Shown here piece after piece: positions 36,746 to 46,227 of a stretch of 64,000 bases of DNA (positions are counted from its first letter, which is position 1; every line of letters begins with the position of its first letter). The notes below the pieces were generated by a model. The model was not told the DNA's origin and ran no database searches. It saw nothing but the letters and a program-made list of their open reading frames with translations. A program made the position numbers and the translations under genes. Where the stretch lies: positions 84,882 to 148,881 of the forward strand of contig JAILCQ010000021.1 in NCBI GenBank assembly GCA_024679955.1, in the 5' to 3' direction. The DNA comes from Bacillota bacterium (lineage in GTDB: Bacteria; Bacillota; Dehalobacteriia; UBA4068).

Positions 36746-37693
36746 CTAGTCTAAAGTAACGACGGTACCGGTTTTGCCTTCAATGGCGTCGACGGCTTTA
36801 TACAGAGAGGTAATGATCGCTTTTTTGCCGGGGTTCGCTTTGGCGAATTTGATGGCGGCTTTGATCTTCGGCAGCATGCTGCCAGGAGCGAAATGGCCTT
36901 CTTCGATGTATTTTTCGGCTTCGGCCACGGTGATATGATCCAGATCTTTCTGATCGGGTTTATTGTAATTGATGGCCGCTTTTTCCACTTCGGTGAGGAT
37001 CATCAAAGCGTCGGCCTGGATTTCTTCCGCCAGCAGTTCCGCGGCGAAATCTTTGTCGATAACCGCGGCTACGCCTTCCAGGTTGCCGTCGGCGGTTTCA
37101 ATGACGGGGATGCCGCCGCCGCCGCAGGTGATGACGACCGTATCTTTCATCAGTTTGCGTACGGAATCGATTTCCACGATTTTGGTGGGAACCGGAGAAG
37201 CTACCACTCTCCGCCAGCCGCGACCGGCGTCTTCTTTCATCGCATAGCCTTTTTCCGCAGCGATGGCTTTGGCTTCCGCTTCCTGATAGAAAGGACCAAT
37301 GGGTTTGGTGGGGTTTTTGAACCCGGGATCGTCGCTGGGGACTACCAGCTGGGTCACCAGGGTAACCACGGGGGTGCTCATGCCGTGGGCTTTCAAAGCT
37401 TCCCGCATACCCTGTTGGATGTGGTAGCCGATATAGCCCTGGCTCATCGCGCCGCATACGTCGAAAGGCATAGCGGGGGTGACGTCTTTGGCGGTTTCCG
37501 AAGCCAGCAAAATGCGGCCGACTTGGGGGCCGTTGCCATGCACGATGGTGATTTCATAGTCTTTTTTAACGATATCGCAAATATAACCGCAAGTTTTTTT
37601 CACCACGGCCAATTGCGCTTCCGCCGTAGCGGCGCCTTTGGCTTCCTGCAGAGCATTGCCACCCAGGGCGATAACGATTCTTCCGTTTGCCAT
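36746..37693 (-). CDS. arcC: carbamate kinase
   Basis: IVIALGGNAL, VHGNGPQVGRILL, VVITCGGGGIPVI, DKDFAAELLAEEIQAD. Confidence 0.95.
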   Translation of the reverse strand: MANGRIVIALGGNALQEAKGAATAEAQLAVVKKTCGYICDIVKKDYEITIVHGNGPQVGRILLASETAKDVTPAMPFDVCGAMSQGYIGYHIQQGMREALKAHGMSTPVVTLVTQLVVPSDDPGFKNPTKPIGPFYQEAEAKAIAAEKGYAMKEDAGRGWRRVVASPVPTKIVEIDSVRKLMKDTVVITCGGGGIPVIETADGNLEGVAAVIDKDFAAELLAEEIQADALMILTEVEKAAINYNKPDQKDLDHITVAEAEKYIEEGHFAPGSMLPKIKAAIKFAKANPGKKAIITSLYKAVDAIEGKTGTVVTLD

Positions 37694-37853
37694 TTGTTCT
37701 CATTCCTCCATTTTTTTAATGATATGTCGCCGATTTATCCAATGGATGGAAGCATCCATCATTCCCGCAACGCCGCCCAAGCAGGACGGATGCAAACCGG
37801 TTGCGGCCCACACGACCATACGTTTTTATTATACACGATGCCGAAGAAAAAAG

Positions 37854-38843
37854 CTAGCCTATTGTTGCAATAATTACCGCTTTTATCGTATGCATACGGT
37901 TTTCCGCCTCATCGAATACTTTCGACTGGGGAGAGAGGAAAACCTCGTCTACCACTTCCCGGATGTCCAGGCCTTTTTCCTGCCATTTTTGGGCGTTGAT
38001 GGTTTCAAAGTCATGGTAGCTGGGCAGGCAATGCAGGAAAATGCAATCGTCGTTTTCCGTTTTGGCCATCAGTTCCTTGGTCACGCGGAAGGGCGTCAAA
38101 ACCCGCACCCGTTCCGGCGTTTTGTCTTCCTCGCCCATGGAAGCCCAGATATCGGTATACAGGGCGTCCGCGCCTTTGAGGCAGGCGGGGTCGTCGCTGA
38201 TCTCGATCACCGCGCCGGTTTCCTTGGCCACGGCCTGGGCCGCCGCCATCACCGAATCTGCCACCTGCAATTCCCTGGGGCCGTAGCCTACATAATGCAT
38301 GCCCATTTTGGCGCAGCCGTACATCAGGGCATAGGCCACGTTGTTGCGGATATCGCCGCAGAAAACCAATTTGCATTTATTCAAAGGCTTGGCGGAATTT
38401 TCTTCCAAGGTCATCAGATCCGCCAACACCTGGGTGGGATGATCCACATCCGTCAGGCCGTTCCACACCGGCACCCCGGCGTATTTGGCCAGATCTTCCA
38501 CCACCTGCTGCTGAAAACCGCGATATTCTATGCCGTCGTAAAAACGTCCCAACACCTTGGCGCTGTCGGCCAGGGACTCTTTTTTGCCCATCTGGGAGCT
38601 GCCGGAATCCAAAAACGTAACATGGGCGCCTTCGTCCAGGCAGGCCACCTCAAAAGCGCAACGGGTGCGGGTGGATGTTTTTTCAAAAAGCAAAACGATG
38701 TTTTTGCCTTTTAAACGATAATCGTAAATCCCGGCCCGTTTTTTTGCCTTCAGATCATGAGACAAATCCAATAAATAACGGATTTCCTGGGGCGTATAAT
38801 CCAACAATGTCAACAAACTTCTGCCTTTGAGATTAACGGGCAT
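37854..38843 (-). CDS. argF: ornithine carbamoyltransferase
   Basis: FEKTSTRTRCAFEVA, VWNGLTDVDHPTQVLADLMT, FLHCLPSYHD. Confidence 0.95.
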   Translation of the reverse strand: MPVNLKGRSLLTLLDYTPQEIRYLLDLSHDLKAKKRAGIYDYRLKGKNIVLLFEKTSTRTRCAFEVACLDEGAHVTFLDSGSSQMGKKESLADSAKVLGRFYDGIEYRGFQQQVVEDLAKYAGVPVWNGLTDVDHPTQVLADLMTLEENSAKPLNKCKLVFCGDIRNNVAYALMYGCAKMGMHYVGYGPRELQVADSVMAAAQAVAKETGAVIEISDDPACLKGADALYTDIWASMGEEDKTPERVRVLTPFRVTKELMAKTENDDCIFLHCLPSYHDFETINAQKWQEKGLDIREVVDEVFLSPQSKVFDEAENRMHTIKAVIIATIG

Positions 38844-38888
38844 AACCACGACCTCTTTTCTTTATCATTCTCTTTCGTTAGCGTTTAA

Positions 38889-38906
38889 AATGCATAAATA
38901 TACATT
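38889..38906. promoter_or_regulatory. putative ArgR/AhrC operator (ARG box)
   Basis: AATGCATAAATATACATT, imperfect 18-bp palindrome of ARG-box type in the OTC leader. Confidence 0.55.
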
Positions 38907-38924
38907 TCCAGCCTCGTAAGTTTC

Positions 38925-38953
38925 ATTATAAAGCCAAAGGTTTCACTTGTCAA
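38925..38953 (-). promoter_or_regulatory. strong sigma-A promoter of OTC gene
   Basis: Minus strand TTGACA-N17-TATAAT (both consensus hexamers). Confidence 0.8.
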
Positions 38954-38999
38954 GCCGGGAGAGCGGCTTGCGCCGCAAGAAAAAATCCGAAAAAACCTA

Positions 39000-39028
39000 T
39001 TGACAGAAGGGTAAATGGATGATAGAAT
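39000..39028 (+). promoter_or_regulatory. sigma-A promoter driving the cobalamin riboswitch RNA
   Basis: TTGACA-N17-TAGAAT. Confidence 0.75.
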
Positions 39029-39059
39029 GTATGCATAGCAATAAAGTTTCATATCAACT

Positions 39060-39256
39060 TTCGGTGTGGTTGCGGGGCGAGCCGCCTCGTAACTTAAACG
39101 GGAAGCGGGTGCAAGTCCCGCACGGTACCGCCGCTGTAAGCGTCAAGTCTGTTTTCATAGGCGAAAGCCGGCCACTGGTAAGACTGGGAAGGTGAAAACA
39201 GGCGATATATGGGCGCAAGTCAGAATACCGGCACTGGAAGCTGCCTTGGCTCCGGC
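39060..39256 (+). ncRNA. cobalamin (adenosylcobalamin-type) riboswitch aptamer
   Basis: GCGGGTGCAAGTCCCGCACGGTACCGCCGCTGTAA, AGCCGGCCACTGG, GGGAAGGTGAAAACAGG, AAGTCAGAATACCGGC. Confidence 0.95.
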
Positions 39257-39293
39257 ATAGAGTCTAAAGGGCGGAATTTTCCGCAGAAATTCG

Positions 39294-39325
39294 GCTGCGG
39301 CGTGCATACGCCGCAGCTTTTTATT
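39294..39325 (+). terminator. riboswitch expression-platform terminator
   Basis: GCTGCGGCGT GCAT ACGCCGCAGC TTTTTATT; competing antiterminator CCGCAG(39281-39286)/CTGCGG(39295-39300). Confidence 0.88.
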
Positions 39326-39353
39326 GCTTCAACCTCCATTTTCCCACAAATAT

Positions 39354-39397
39354 GATTAAAGCCGGACCCCCCTCGTCCGGCTTTAATCTATTTTTAT
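39354..39397 (+). terminator. second intrinsic terminator
   Basis: GATTAAAGCCGGAC CCCCCTC GTCCGGCTTTAATC TATTTTTAT: 14-bp perfect stem. Confidence 0.75.
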
Positions 39398-39516
39398 ATG
39401 CGAAAATCCGCAGCCGTCCGCGCCAGCAACGCCCAGGTCCGCCGGGTCTTTTTGTTTTGTCCCGGCCGGAACGGGAAAAACGGATCGCCGTAAAAAGATC
39501 GTCCGAAACTGGGAAA

Positions 39517-39572
39517 GCCTCCTTGGATCCGCATAGGTATGGTCTGGCGGCCGAAGGCGGATCCAAGGAGGC
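39517..39572. repeat. perfect 16-bp inverted repeat with 24-nt loop
   Basis: GCCTCCTTGGATCCGC ... GCGGATCCAAGGAGGC. Confidence 0.9.
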
Positions 39573-39681
39573 CTGTATGCGGATGCCTTCGCTTGACAAA
39601 CAGCAAGCGGGACGGCAAATATCCGATCGTGCTTATTCGTTGCTTTGGCGCTTAGCGCCTGCGCCGGGCCGGCAGGCCGGT

Positions 39682-40938
39682 TCAGGCGGTTTCGTTCCCG
39701 GTGTTTTGCCGCAGCAGCAACGGTTTTTCCTTATGCTCCACCGCCGCTTTGGTGACCACGCATTTGTTCACATCTTCCTCGGAGGGGCTTTCAAACATCA
39801 CGTCCAGCAGCAGGTTTTCCATGATCGCCCGCAGGCCCCGGGCGCCGGTTTTGCGCACCACCGCCTCATGGGCGATGGCCTCCAGGGCGTCCTCCTTGAA
39901 TTCCAGGGTGATGCCGTCCAGCTCCAGCAGCTTTTTGTATTGCTTGGTCAAGGCGTTTTTCGGCTCCGTCAATACCCGGATCAAAGCCGCTTCATCCAGG
40001 GCCTCCAGGGTGACGATGATCGGCAGGCGGCCCACAAATTCCGGGATCAGGCCGAATTTCAGCAGATCTTCCGGCAGGGTTTTGGCCAGGATATTATTTT
40101 GCAGCAGCTCGGTTTTGCTGGTCAGCACCGAGCCGAAGCCCATCATGTTTTTGCCCAGGCGGTTTTGGATGATATTTTCGATGCCGCCGAAAGCGCCGCC
40201 GCAAATGAAGAGGATATTGGTGGTGTCGATTTGGATGAATTCCTGATGGGGATGTTTGCGTCCCCCCTGGGGCGGCACCGAGGCCACCGTCCCTTCCAAA
40301 ATCTTCAACAGGGTCTGCTGCACGCCTTCGCCGGATACGTCTCTGGTGATGGAAGGATTTTCCGATTTGCGGGCGATCTTATCGATCTCATCTATATAGA
40401 TGATCCCTTTTTCGGCCCGCTCGATATCATAATCCGCCGCCTGTATCAGTTTCAGCAGGATGTTTTCCACATCTTCGCCCACATAGCCGGCTTCCGTCAG
40501 GGAAGTGGCGTCCGCCACCGCAAAAGGCACCTGCAGGATACGGGCCAAAGTTTCCGCCAGCAGGGTTTTGCCGCAGCCGGTGGGGCCCAGCATAACGATA
40601 TTGCTTTTTTGCAGCTCCACTTCGTCGCTGGAGACGTTTTGGGCGATACGTTTATAATGGTTGTATACCGCCACCGACAGATTCTTCTTGGCGGCTTCCT
40701 GGCCGATCACATACTGATCCAAAACGGCTTTGATCTCCAGGGGCTTGGGCACGACGATTTCCGCGTTTTCTTCGGGCAATACGCTGATGCTGTCTTCTTC
40801 GATGATCTCATTGCACAATTCGATGCATTCGTTGCAGATATAAGCGCCGGGCCCGGCGATCAATTTAAGCACCTGGTTTTGGCTTTTGCCGCAAAAAGAA
40901 CATCTGGGGATATTTTTGTCGTCGGTAGGTTTGCTCAT
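39682..40938 (-). CDS. clpX: ATP-dependent Clp protease ATP-binding subunit ClpX
   Basis: Zn finger [58 protein letters not shown]. Confidence 0.97.
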   Translation of the reverse strand: MSKPTDDKNIPRCSFCGKSQNQVLKLIAGPGAYICNECIELCNEIIEEDSISVLPEENAEIVVPKPLEIKAVLDQYVIGQEAAKKNLSVAVYNHYKRIAQNVSSDEVELQKSNIVMLGPTGCGKTLLAETLARILQVPFAVADATSLTEAGYVGEDVENILLKLIQAADYDIERAEKGIIYIDEIDKIARKSENPSITRDVSGEGVQQTLLKILEGTVASVPPQGGRKHPHQEFIQIDTTNILFICGGAFGGIENIIQNRLGKNMMGFGSVLTSKTELLQNNILAKTLPEDLLKFGLIPEFVGRLPIIVTLEALDEAALIRVLTEPKNALTKQYKKLLELDGITLEFKEDALEAIAHEAVVRKTGARGLRAIMENLLLDVMFESPSEEDVNKCVVTKAAVEHKEKPLLLRQNTGNETA

Positions 40939-40986
40939 GAATTCTTTTCTCCATTCCTTAACTTATCGAATTCTCCGTTGAGCCCA

Positions 40987-41589
40987 TCATTTGCCGGCGG
41001 ATTTTTTATGTCCCGCCACCACGTCGTCCACCAGGCCGTAGGCTTTGGCTTCTTCCGCGCTCATAAAATAATCCCGTTCCGTGTCCCGGGCTATTTTTTC
41101 CAGGTCCTGGCCGGTGCGCTCCGCCAAAATGGCGTTCATCTTTTCTTTGATGCGCAGGATGCGGCGGGTTTGGATCTCGATATCCGTGGCCTGCCCCTGG
41201 GCGCCGCCCAAAGGCTGGTGTATCATGATCTCGCTGTTGGGCAGGGCCAGGCGTTTGCCAGGCGCGCCGGCTGCCAGCAAAAACGCGCCCATGCTGGCCG
41301 CCAACCCCACGCAAATGGTGGAAACGTCGCAGCGCAGATATTGCATGGTGTCATAGATCGCCATACCGGAGGTGATGGAACCGCCGGGGCTGTTGATGTA
41401 CAAACGAATGTCTTTATCCGGATCTTCCGCTTCCAGGAACAGCAATTGGGCTACCACCAAATTGGCCACGTTGTCGTCGATCTCGCTGCCTAAAAAGATC
41501 ACCCGGTCCTTTAACAGGCGGGAATAAATGTCGTACGAGCGTTCTCCGCGATTGGTTTGCTCGACGACCATGGGAACCAACATGCTCAT
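40987..41589 (-). CDS. clpP: ATP-dependent Clp protease proteolytic subunit ClpP
   Basis: [53 protein letters not shown]. Confidence 0.97.
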   Translation of the reverse strand: MSMLVPMVVEQTNRGERSYDIYSRLLKDRVIFLGSEIDDNVANLVVAQLLFLEAEDPDKDIRLYINSPGGSITSGMAIYDTMQYLRCDVSTICVGLAASMGAFLLAAGAPGKRLALPNSEIMIHQPLGGAQGQATDIEIQTRRILRIKEKMNAILAERTGQDLEKIARDTERDYFMSAEEAKAYGLVDDVVAGHKKSAGK

Positions 41590-41733
41590 GCTTATACTAC
41601 CTCCTTAAACCGGCTGGTTAAAACAACGCCGGCAAAGCCCCGGGACGAAGCGGCGCGTCCCGGCGGCTTCTTGTCTCCAGCCTATCTGCTACCCTAAAAT
41701 ATATACCCGTAAGCGGGGGAAAATATACCCGGC

Positions 41734-43170
41734 TTACTCCGTTTGTGCAGGTTCTTCCTGGGCCTCGTCCTGGCCTTTTTCCTCTTCCGCGGCCTGGGCT
41801 TCCGCCACGGCTTTGGCTTGGGCTTCGGCGGCGGCTTTGCGTTCCGCCTCCACCTGTTCATGGGTGACGGTTTCGTCCTGGATCTCGGCATGGTCAAAGA
41901 TCAGATCCACAGCCTTGCGGACTTTTACGCCCTGTTCGATCAGGGGCAGCTGGCCGCTTTGTTCCAGGGCCTGGCGCAGCTCGTCTTCCGCCTGCCAATA
42001 TTTGGCCGCCAAATCTTTGATCTCTTCCGTCATTTCTTCTTCGCTGACGGTGAAGTCTTCCGCTTTGATGATGGCTTCCAGTACCAAATCGGTTTTCACA
42101 CCGGTCTCCGCCTGTTCCCGATAGTTCTTGCGCAATTCGCTCATGTTTTGACCGGTATAGGCGAAAAACTGTTCCAGGCTCAAGCCTTGGGCTTGGAAAC
42201 GGCGGGCCATGTCTTCGATGATCTCATCCAGTCTTTGTTCCACCATCACCGGGGGCACGTCCAATTCCGCGTTATCCACCGCGCCTTTGACCCCTTGGTT
42301 TTTGCAGTCTTCGTCGGCGGCCTGCCGGTTTTTATCTTCCAGGCCCTGACGCAATTCCGCTTTCAATTCCTCTATCGTGTTGGCGGATTCGCTTACTTCC
42401 TGGGCGAATGCATCGTCCAGTTCCGGCAAGTGTTTTTGTTTGATCTCATGCACATGCACTTTGAACACCACCGGTTGATTAGCCAGGGAGGCTTCGTGAT
42501 AGTTTTCCGGGAAGGTCACGTTGATTTCTTTGTCCTCGCCTTTTTTCATGCCTTCCACCTGTTCTTCAAAGCCGGGGATAAAGGAGCCGGAGCCCAGGAC
42601 CAGCGGATAGCTTTTGCCCGTGCCGCCGTCAAAGGGCACGCCGTCTTTCAGGCCTTCAAAATCTATGGTCACCGTATCGCCATTGGCCGCCGGCTGCTCT
42701 TCCGGCGCTTCCGTCAATTGGCTCATTCTTTCTCTTTGGGCGGCCAATTCCTTTTCCACATCTTCGTCGGTGACTTCCAGGGTGCGGCGGGTCAGGGACA
42801 GGCCCTGATATTGGCCCAGGGTGACCTGGGGACGGGGCGTGAAATTGGCGGTAAAGATCAAAGGCTGACCTTTGGCCAATTGGCTGATTTCCACGGCGGG
42901 CCGGTCCACCGGTTCCAAATGCAGCTCGTCCACGGCTTGCGCCCAAGCCTGGGGCAAAATGACGTCAGCGGCTTCTTCCAGCAGGGCTTCCGTGCCCAGA
43001 TAGCTTTCCAGGATATTGCGGGGGGCTTTGCCCTTGCGGAAACCGGGAATGGCGGCTTTTTGGTTCAGCCGTTTGCAGGCGGTTTGAATGGCCGGTTCCA
43101 GTTCCGCCACGGAAATTTCCCCGGTCAAAACCTGACGGTATTTTTCCCCATCTTTAACTTGAAACTGCAT
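41734..43170 (-). CDS. tig: trigger factor
   Basis: IPGFRKGKAPRNILESYLG; FKBP domain; acidic Ala/Glu C-terminal extension; start trimmed to MQFQVKDG. Confidence 0.95.
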   Translation of the reverse strand: MQFQVKDGEKYRQVLTGEISVAELEPAIQTACKRLNQKAAIPGFRKGKAPRNILESYLGTEALLEEAADVILPQAWAQAVDELHLEPVDRPAVEISQLAKGQPLIFTANFTPRPQVTLGQYQGLSLTRRTLEVTDEDVEKELAAQRERMSQLTEAPEEQPAANGDTVTIDFEGLKDGVPFDGGTGKSYPLVLGSGSFIPGFEEQVEGMKKGEDKEINVTFPENYHEASLANQPVVFKVHVHEIKQKHLPELDDAFAQEVSESANTIEELKAELRQGLEDKNRQAADEDCKNQGVKGAVDNAELDVPPVMVEQRLDEIIEDMARRFQAQGLSLEQFFAYTGQNMSELRKNYREQAETGVKTDLVLEAIIKAEDFTVSEEEMTEEIKDLAAKYWQAEDELRQALEQSGQLPLIEQGVKVRKAVDLIFDHAEIQDETVTHEQVEAERKAAAEAQAKAVAEAQAAEEEKGQDEAQEEPAQTE

Positions 43171-43376
43171 GATACTACCTCCTAGTACTAAAAAATAGAA
43201 ATTTATATAAACGTTTTCGTTCCCACATTTTGCTTCCGCCGCCGCCAAGCGGCGGGGGCGTGATTGCACCGGAATACCGCCAGCGGCGAAAGATACGGCA
43301 AAATCCGCCGAAAAACGGAGATTTCGGCCTGATGGCTATTATACCATGTTCCCTTTGGCTATGCAAAGAGCTTTGC

Positions 43377-44285
43377 TCAATAATTTTCGTTTTCGTTCAA
43401 AAACATTCCTGCCAACATGCCAGGGTTGTCCCGCCAGTCCCGGCGGGATTTCACTCGCAGATCCAGATATACGCGGCAGGCGAACAGTTTTTCCAGCTCC
43501 TGACGGGCGGCGGCGCCGATTTTTTTCAGCATCGCCCCCTGTTTGCCGATGAGTATGCCTTTTTGGGAATCCCGTTCCACATAGACAAAGGCCTCGATAT
43601 ACAGCAGGTCCTCGCTTCTCTCTTCGATGGCGTTTACCTTCACCGCCGTGGAATGGGGGACTTCCTGGCTGGTGTGCAGCAGGATCTGCTCGCGAATGAT
43701 CTCCGCCGCCAACAGGTTTTCCGGGAAATCGGAAATGGCGTCCGCCGGATAATACATGGGCCCTTCCGGCAAATAGCGGCGCAGCAAATCGAAGAGGGTC
43801 TGGCTGTTGTCGCCGGTCAATGCGGAGACCGGCACGATTTCCGCGAAGGGGAATTGACCGGACAAATCCTGCAGCAAAGGCAGAAGCTGTTCTTTGGGCA
43901 GCAAATCGATTTTATTTAATATAAGGAAGACCGGTATATCCACGGACTGCAAACGTTTTAAAATATACCGTTCCCCCGCGCCGAAAGGCTGGCTGACGTC
44001 CAGCAGATAAAAGACCAGGTCGCAGCCGGCCAGAGCGTTTTCCACCTCGTTCATCATCCGCCGGTCCAGCTGGTATTTGGGCTTGTGCACGCCGGGGGTG
44101 TCGATAAAGATCGCCTGCATGTTTTCATCCGTATACACGCCGCGGATGCTGTTGCGGGTGGTTTGCGGCTTATCGGAAACGATGGCCACTTTATGCCCGG
44201 TCAGCCGGTTGATCAAGGTGGATTTCCCGGCATTGGGCCGTCCCACCAGGGCGATGAACCCGGATTTGAAGCCCCCGCCGCTCAT
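43377..44285 (-). CDS. era: GTPase Era
   Basis: GRPNAGKSTLINRLTGHKVAIVSDKPQTTRNSIRGVYT; KH domain C-terminus. Confidence 0.96.
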   Translation of the reverse strand: MSGGGFKSGFIALVGRPNAGKSTLINRLTGHKVAIVSDKPQTTRNSIRGVYTDENMQAIFIDTPGVHKPKYQLDRRMMNEVENALAGCDLVFYLLDVSQPFGAGERYILKRLQSVDIPVFLILNKIDLLPKEQLLPLLQDLSGQFPFAEIVPVSALTGDNSQTLFDLLRRYLPEGPMYYPADAISDFPENLLAAEIIREQILLHTSQEVPHSTAVKVNAIEERSEDLLYIEAFVYVERDSQKGILIGKQGAMLKKIGAAARQELEKLFACRVYLDLRVKSRRDWRDNPGMLAGMFLNENENY

Positions 44286-45364
44286 TGCGCGCCTGCGCTT
44301 TCTTCGCTTCCCGCCGTTTCCGGGGGCGTGGGGGCGCTGTAGCGGATCTCCGCGGCCTGATCGCAGATCTGCACCCAGGTCTGGCCCGGCGTCAGCTTCA
44401 GTTCCCGGCCCTGTTCATCCACGAACAAAGTCTCGCTGTCCAGGCCCTCCCGTTTCCAGCGGCCGGTTTGCACCTTGCCGCCGGTAAACAGCATGGCTTC
44501 GCCGCCGGCGGTCATATCGATCTTCAGCCGGCCCACGCTGTCCAGTACCTGGGAAGTCACTTTTTGCACCAGGATATTGGCGCAGCTGATCCAGACGTCG
44601 TTATTGGCGTCCCGCTGCTCTTTGTCGTTGACATAGCGGTAATAGAGGCCTTCGGCCGCATCGTATTCATAGCGGTTGGTCACCGTGGGATAGGCGAACA
44701 CCACGGTTTCCGCCGCCTGGCCGGGGATGGCCGCCCCCGCCGGATAAAAGGAAAAGGCCCGGGGTTCCTGCTCTTGCGCTAAACCCTTGTCCTGCAAAAA
44801 GCTGTAAATGCTGTCCATGCCAGTATATAGGTTATGGGGGGCCTTCCGGCTTTTGTCCCGGTGGAAATACTGGCTGTAGGTGATCTCGTTCAAATAATCC
44901 ACCACGCCGGACTGCAGATAGCGCCGGGCGTCCTCACTCCAGCCGCAATGCACATACAGGCCCTGCCAGCCCCGGCAGATATCCACGATATAGGGACGGG
45001 TGCTGCGGACGGGGCCGATGGTATCCGGCCTTTGGCTGTAAAACAAAGCCTGATAGCGGGTTATGCCGCCTTCCGCCGGCACTTCGTATACCCAATCCGC
45101 CTGGCTCAGCCCGGATTGGGGACGGGCCGGTTTCAAATTGTCGATGGAAACCACCACCACCCGGCTATGAATGGCCTCGGGGATCTCCAAACCGGTCAGG
45201 GGATTGTAGATCGGCTCCGGTTCCGGCTCCGGTTCCGGCTGGGTTTCCCCGGCCGGTTCCACATCCCCGGAGATCACCGCAGGATAGCCCTGCCGGTAGA
45301 AGTACAACAAAAAACCGCCCACGCAAAAAATCAGCGCCACCAAGATGATCAGGAATTTTTTCAT
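44282..45364 (-). CDS. DUF3048 domain-containing lipoprotein/exported protein
   Basis: NPLTGLEIPEAIHSRVVVVSIDNLKPARPQSGLSQADWVYEVPAEGGITRYQALFYSQRPDTIGPVRSTRPY. Confidence 0.88.
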   Translation of the reverse strand: MKKFLIILVALIFCVGGFLLYFYRQGYPAVISGDVEPAGETQPEPEPEPEPIYNPLTGLEIPEAIHSRVVVVSIDNLKPARPQSGLSQADWVYEVPAEGGITRYQALFYSQRPDTIGPVRSTRPYIVDICRGWQGLYVHCGWSEDARRYLQSGVVDYLNEITYSQYFHRDKSRKAPHNLYTGMDSIYSFLQDKGLAQEQEPRAFSFYPAGAAIPGQAAETVVFAYPTVTNRYEYDAAEGLYYRYVNDKEQRDANNDVWISCANILVQKVTSQVLDSVGRLKIDMTAGGEAMLFTGGKVQTGRWKREGLDSETLFVDEQGRELKLTPGQTWVQICDQAAEIRYSAPTPPETAGSEESAGAQ

Positions 45365-45447
45365 ATCGTATTTATCCTCTTTTAACCTCTGTTCTTCGGT
45401 TTTGCCTTTTCTGTCCGTACAATACCCCTACTGCGAAGGGCATACCG

Positions 45448-46227
45448 TTAATATTCGACTTCCATCAGCGTTAATCCTTGAGCGGGGGCCATGGCAATAT
45501 TCGGGCCCGGCCGGCCCTGCAAAAAGTCGGCCATCGCTTCCGGCGGGATCTTGCCCAACCCCACCGCTGCCAGCCGGCAAGTGATCAGACGCACCATGCG
45601 GTATAAAAAGCCGTCGGCGGTGACGGTGACGGTCAATGGGCGGCAAACATATTCCCAGGGGAACAGCGTGGGCGGCTGGGGCGGTTCGTCGATGCGGAGT
45701 TCCGTAATGTTCCGCACGAAATGGCTGGCGGAAACCCCGGAAGCCGCATAATGACAAAAATCATGGCTTCCCAGCAAATAGCCGGCCCCTTGGCGCATGG
45801 CCGCCACATCCAGATCTTCCTCCATGGTCCAGGCATAGCGGTAGGTGAAAGGATTGGCCCGGGCCTGCCGCTGGATCAGATAGCGATAGGTTTTGCTTTT
45901 GGCGTCATAGCGGGCATGAAAGGACATGGGTACTTCCTCCGCGGACAGCACCCGAATGTCCGGCGGCAATTTGTGATTGAGGGCCAGAGGGATATTCTCC
46001 ACCGGCACCGGCTTATGGCAGTAAAAATTGGCCGTCTGCCCCAAAGCGTGGACGCCGCTGTCGGTACGCCCCGCGCCGGTGACCACGATCTGTTCCCGAA
46101 ACAGGGCGGACAAAGCCTGTTCCAACCGATATTGCACAGTCATGCCCTGGGGCAAAGGCTGCCTTTGCCAACCGGCATAGGCCGTTCCGTCATAGGCCAA
46201 TCGCAAACGAATATTGCGCATGCTCAT
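45448..46227 (-). CDS. truA: tRNA pseudouridine(38-40) synthase TruA
   Basis: LRLAYDGTAYAGWQRQP, GAGRTDSGVHALGQTANF; ATGA overlap with ecfT. Confidence 0.95.
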   Translation of the reverse strand: MSMRNIRLRLAYDGTAYAGWQRQPLPQGMTVQYRLEQALSALFREQIVVTGAGRTDSGVHALGQTANFYCHKPVPVENIPLALNHKLPPDIRVLSAEEVPMSFHARYDAKSKTYRYLIQRQARANPFTYRYAWTMEEDLDVAAMRQGAGYLLGSHDFCHYAASGVSASHFVRNITELRIDEPPQPPTLFPWEYVCRPLTVTVTADGFLYRMVRLITCRLAAVGLGKIPPEAMADFLQGRPGPNIAMAPAQGLTLMEVEY

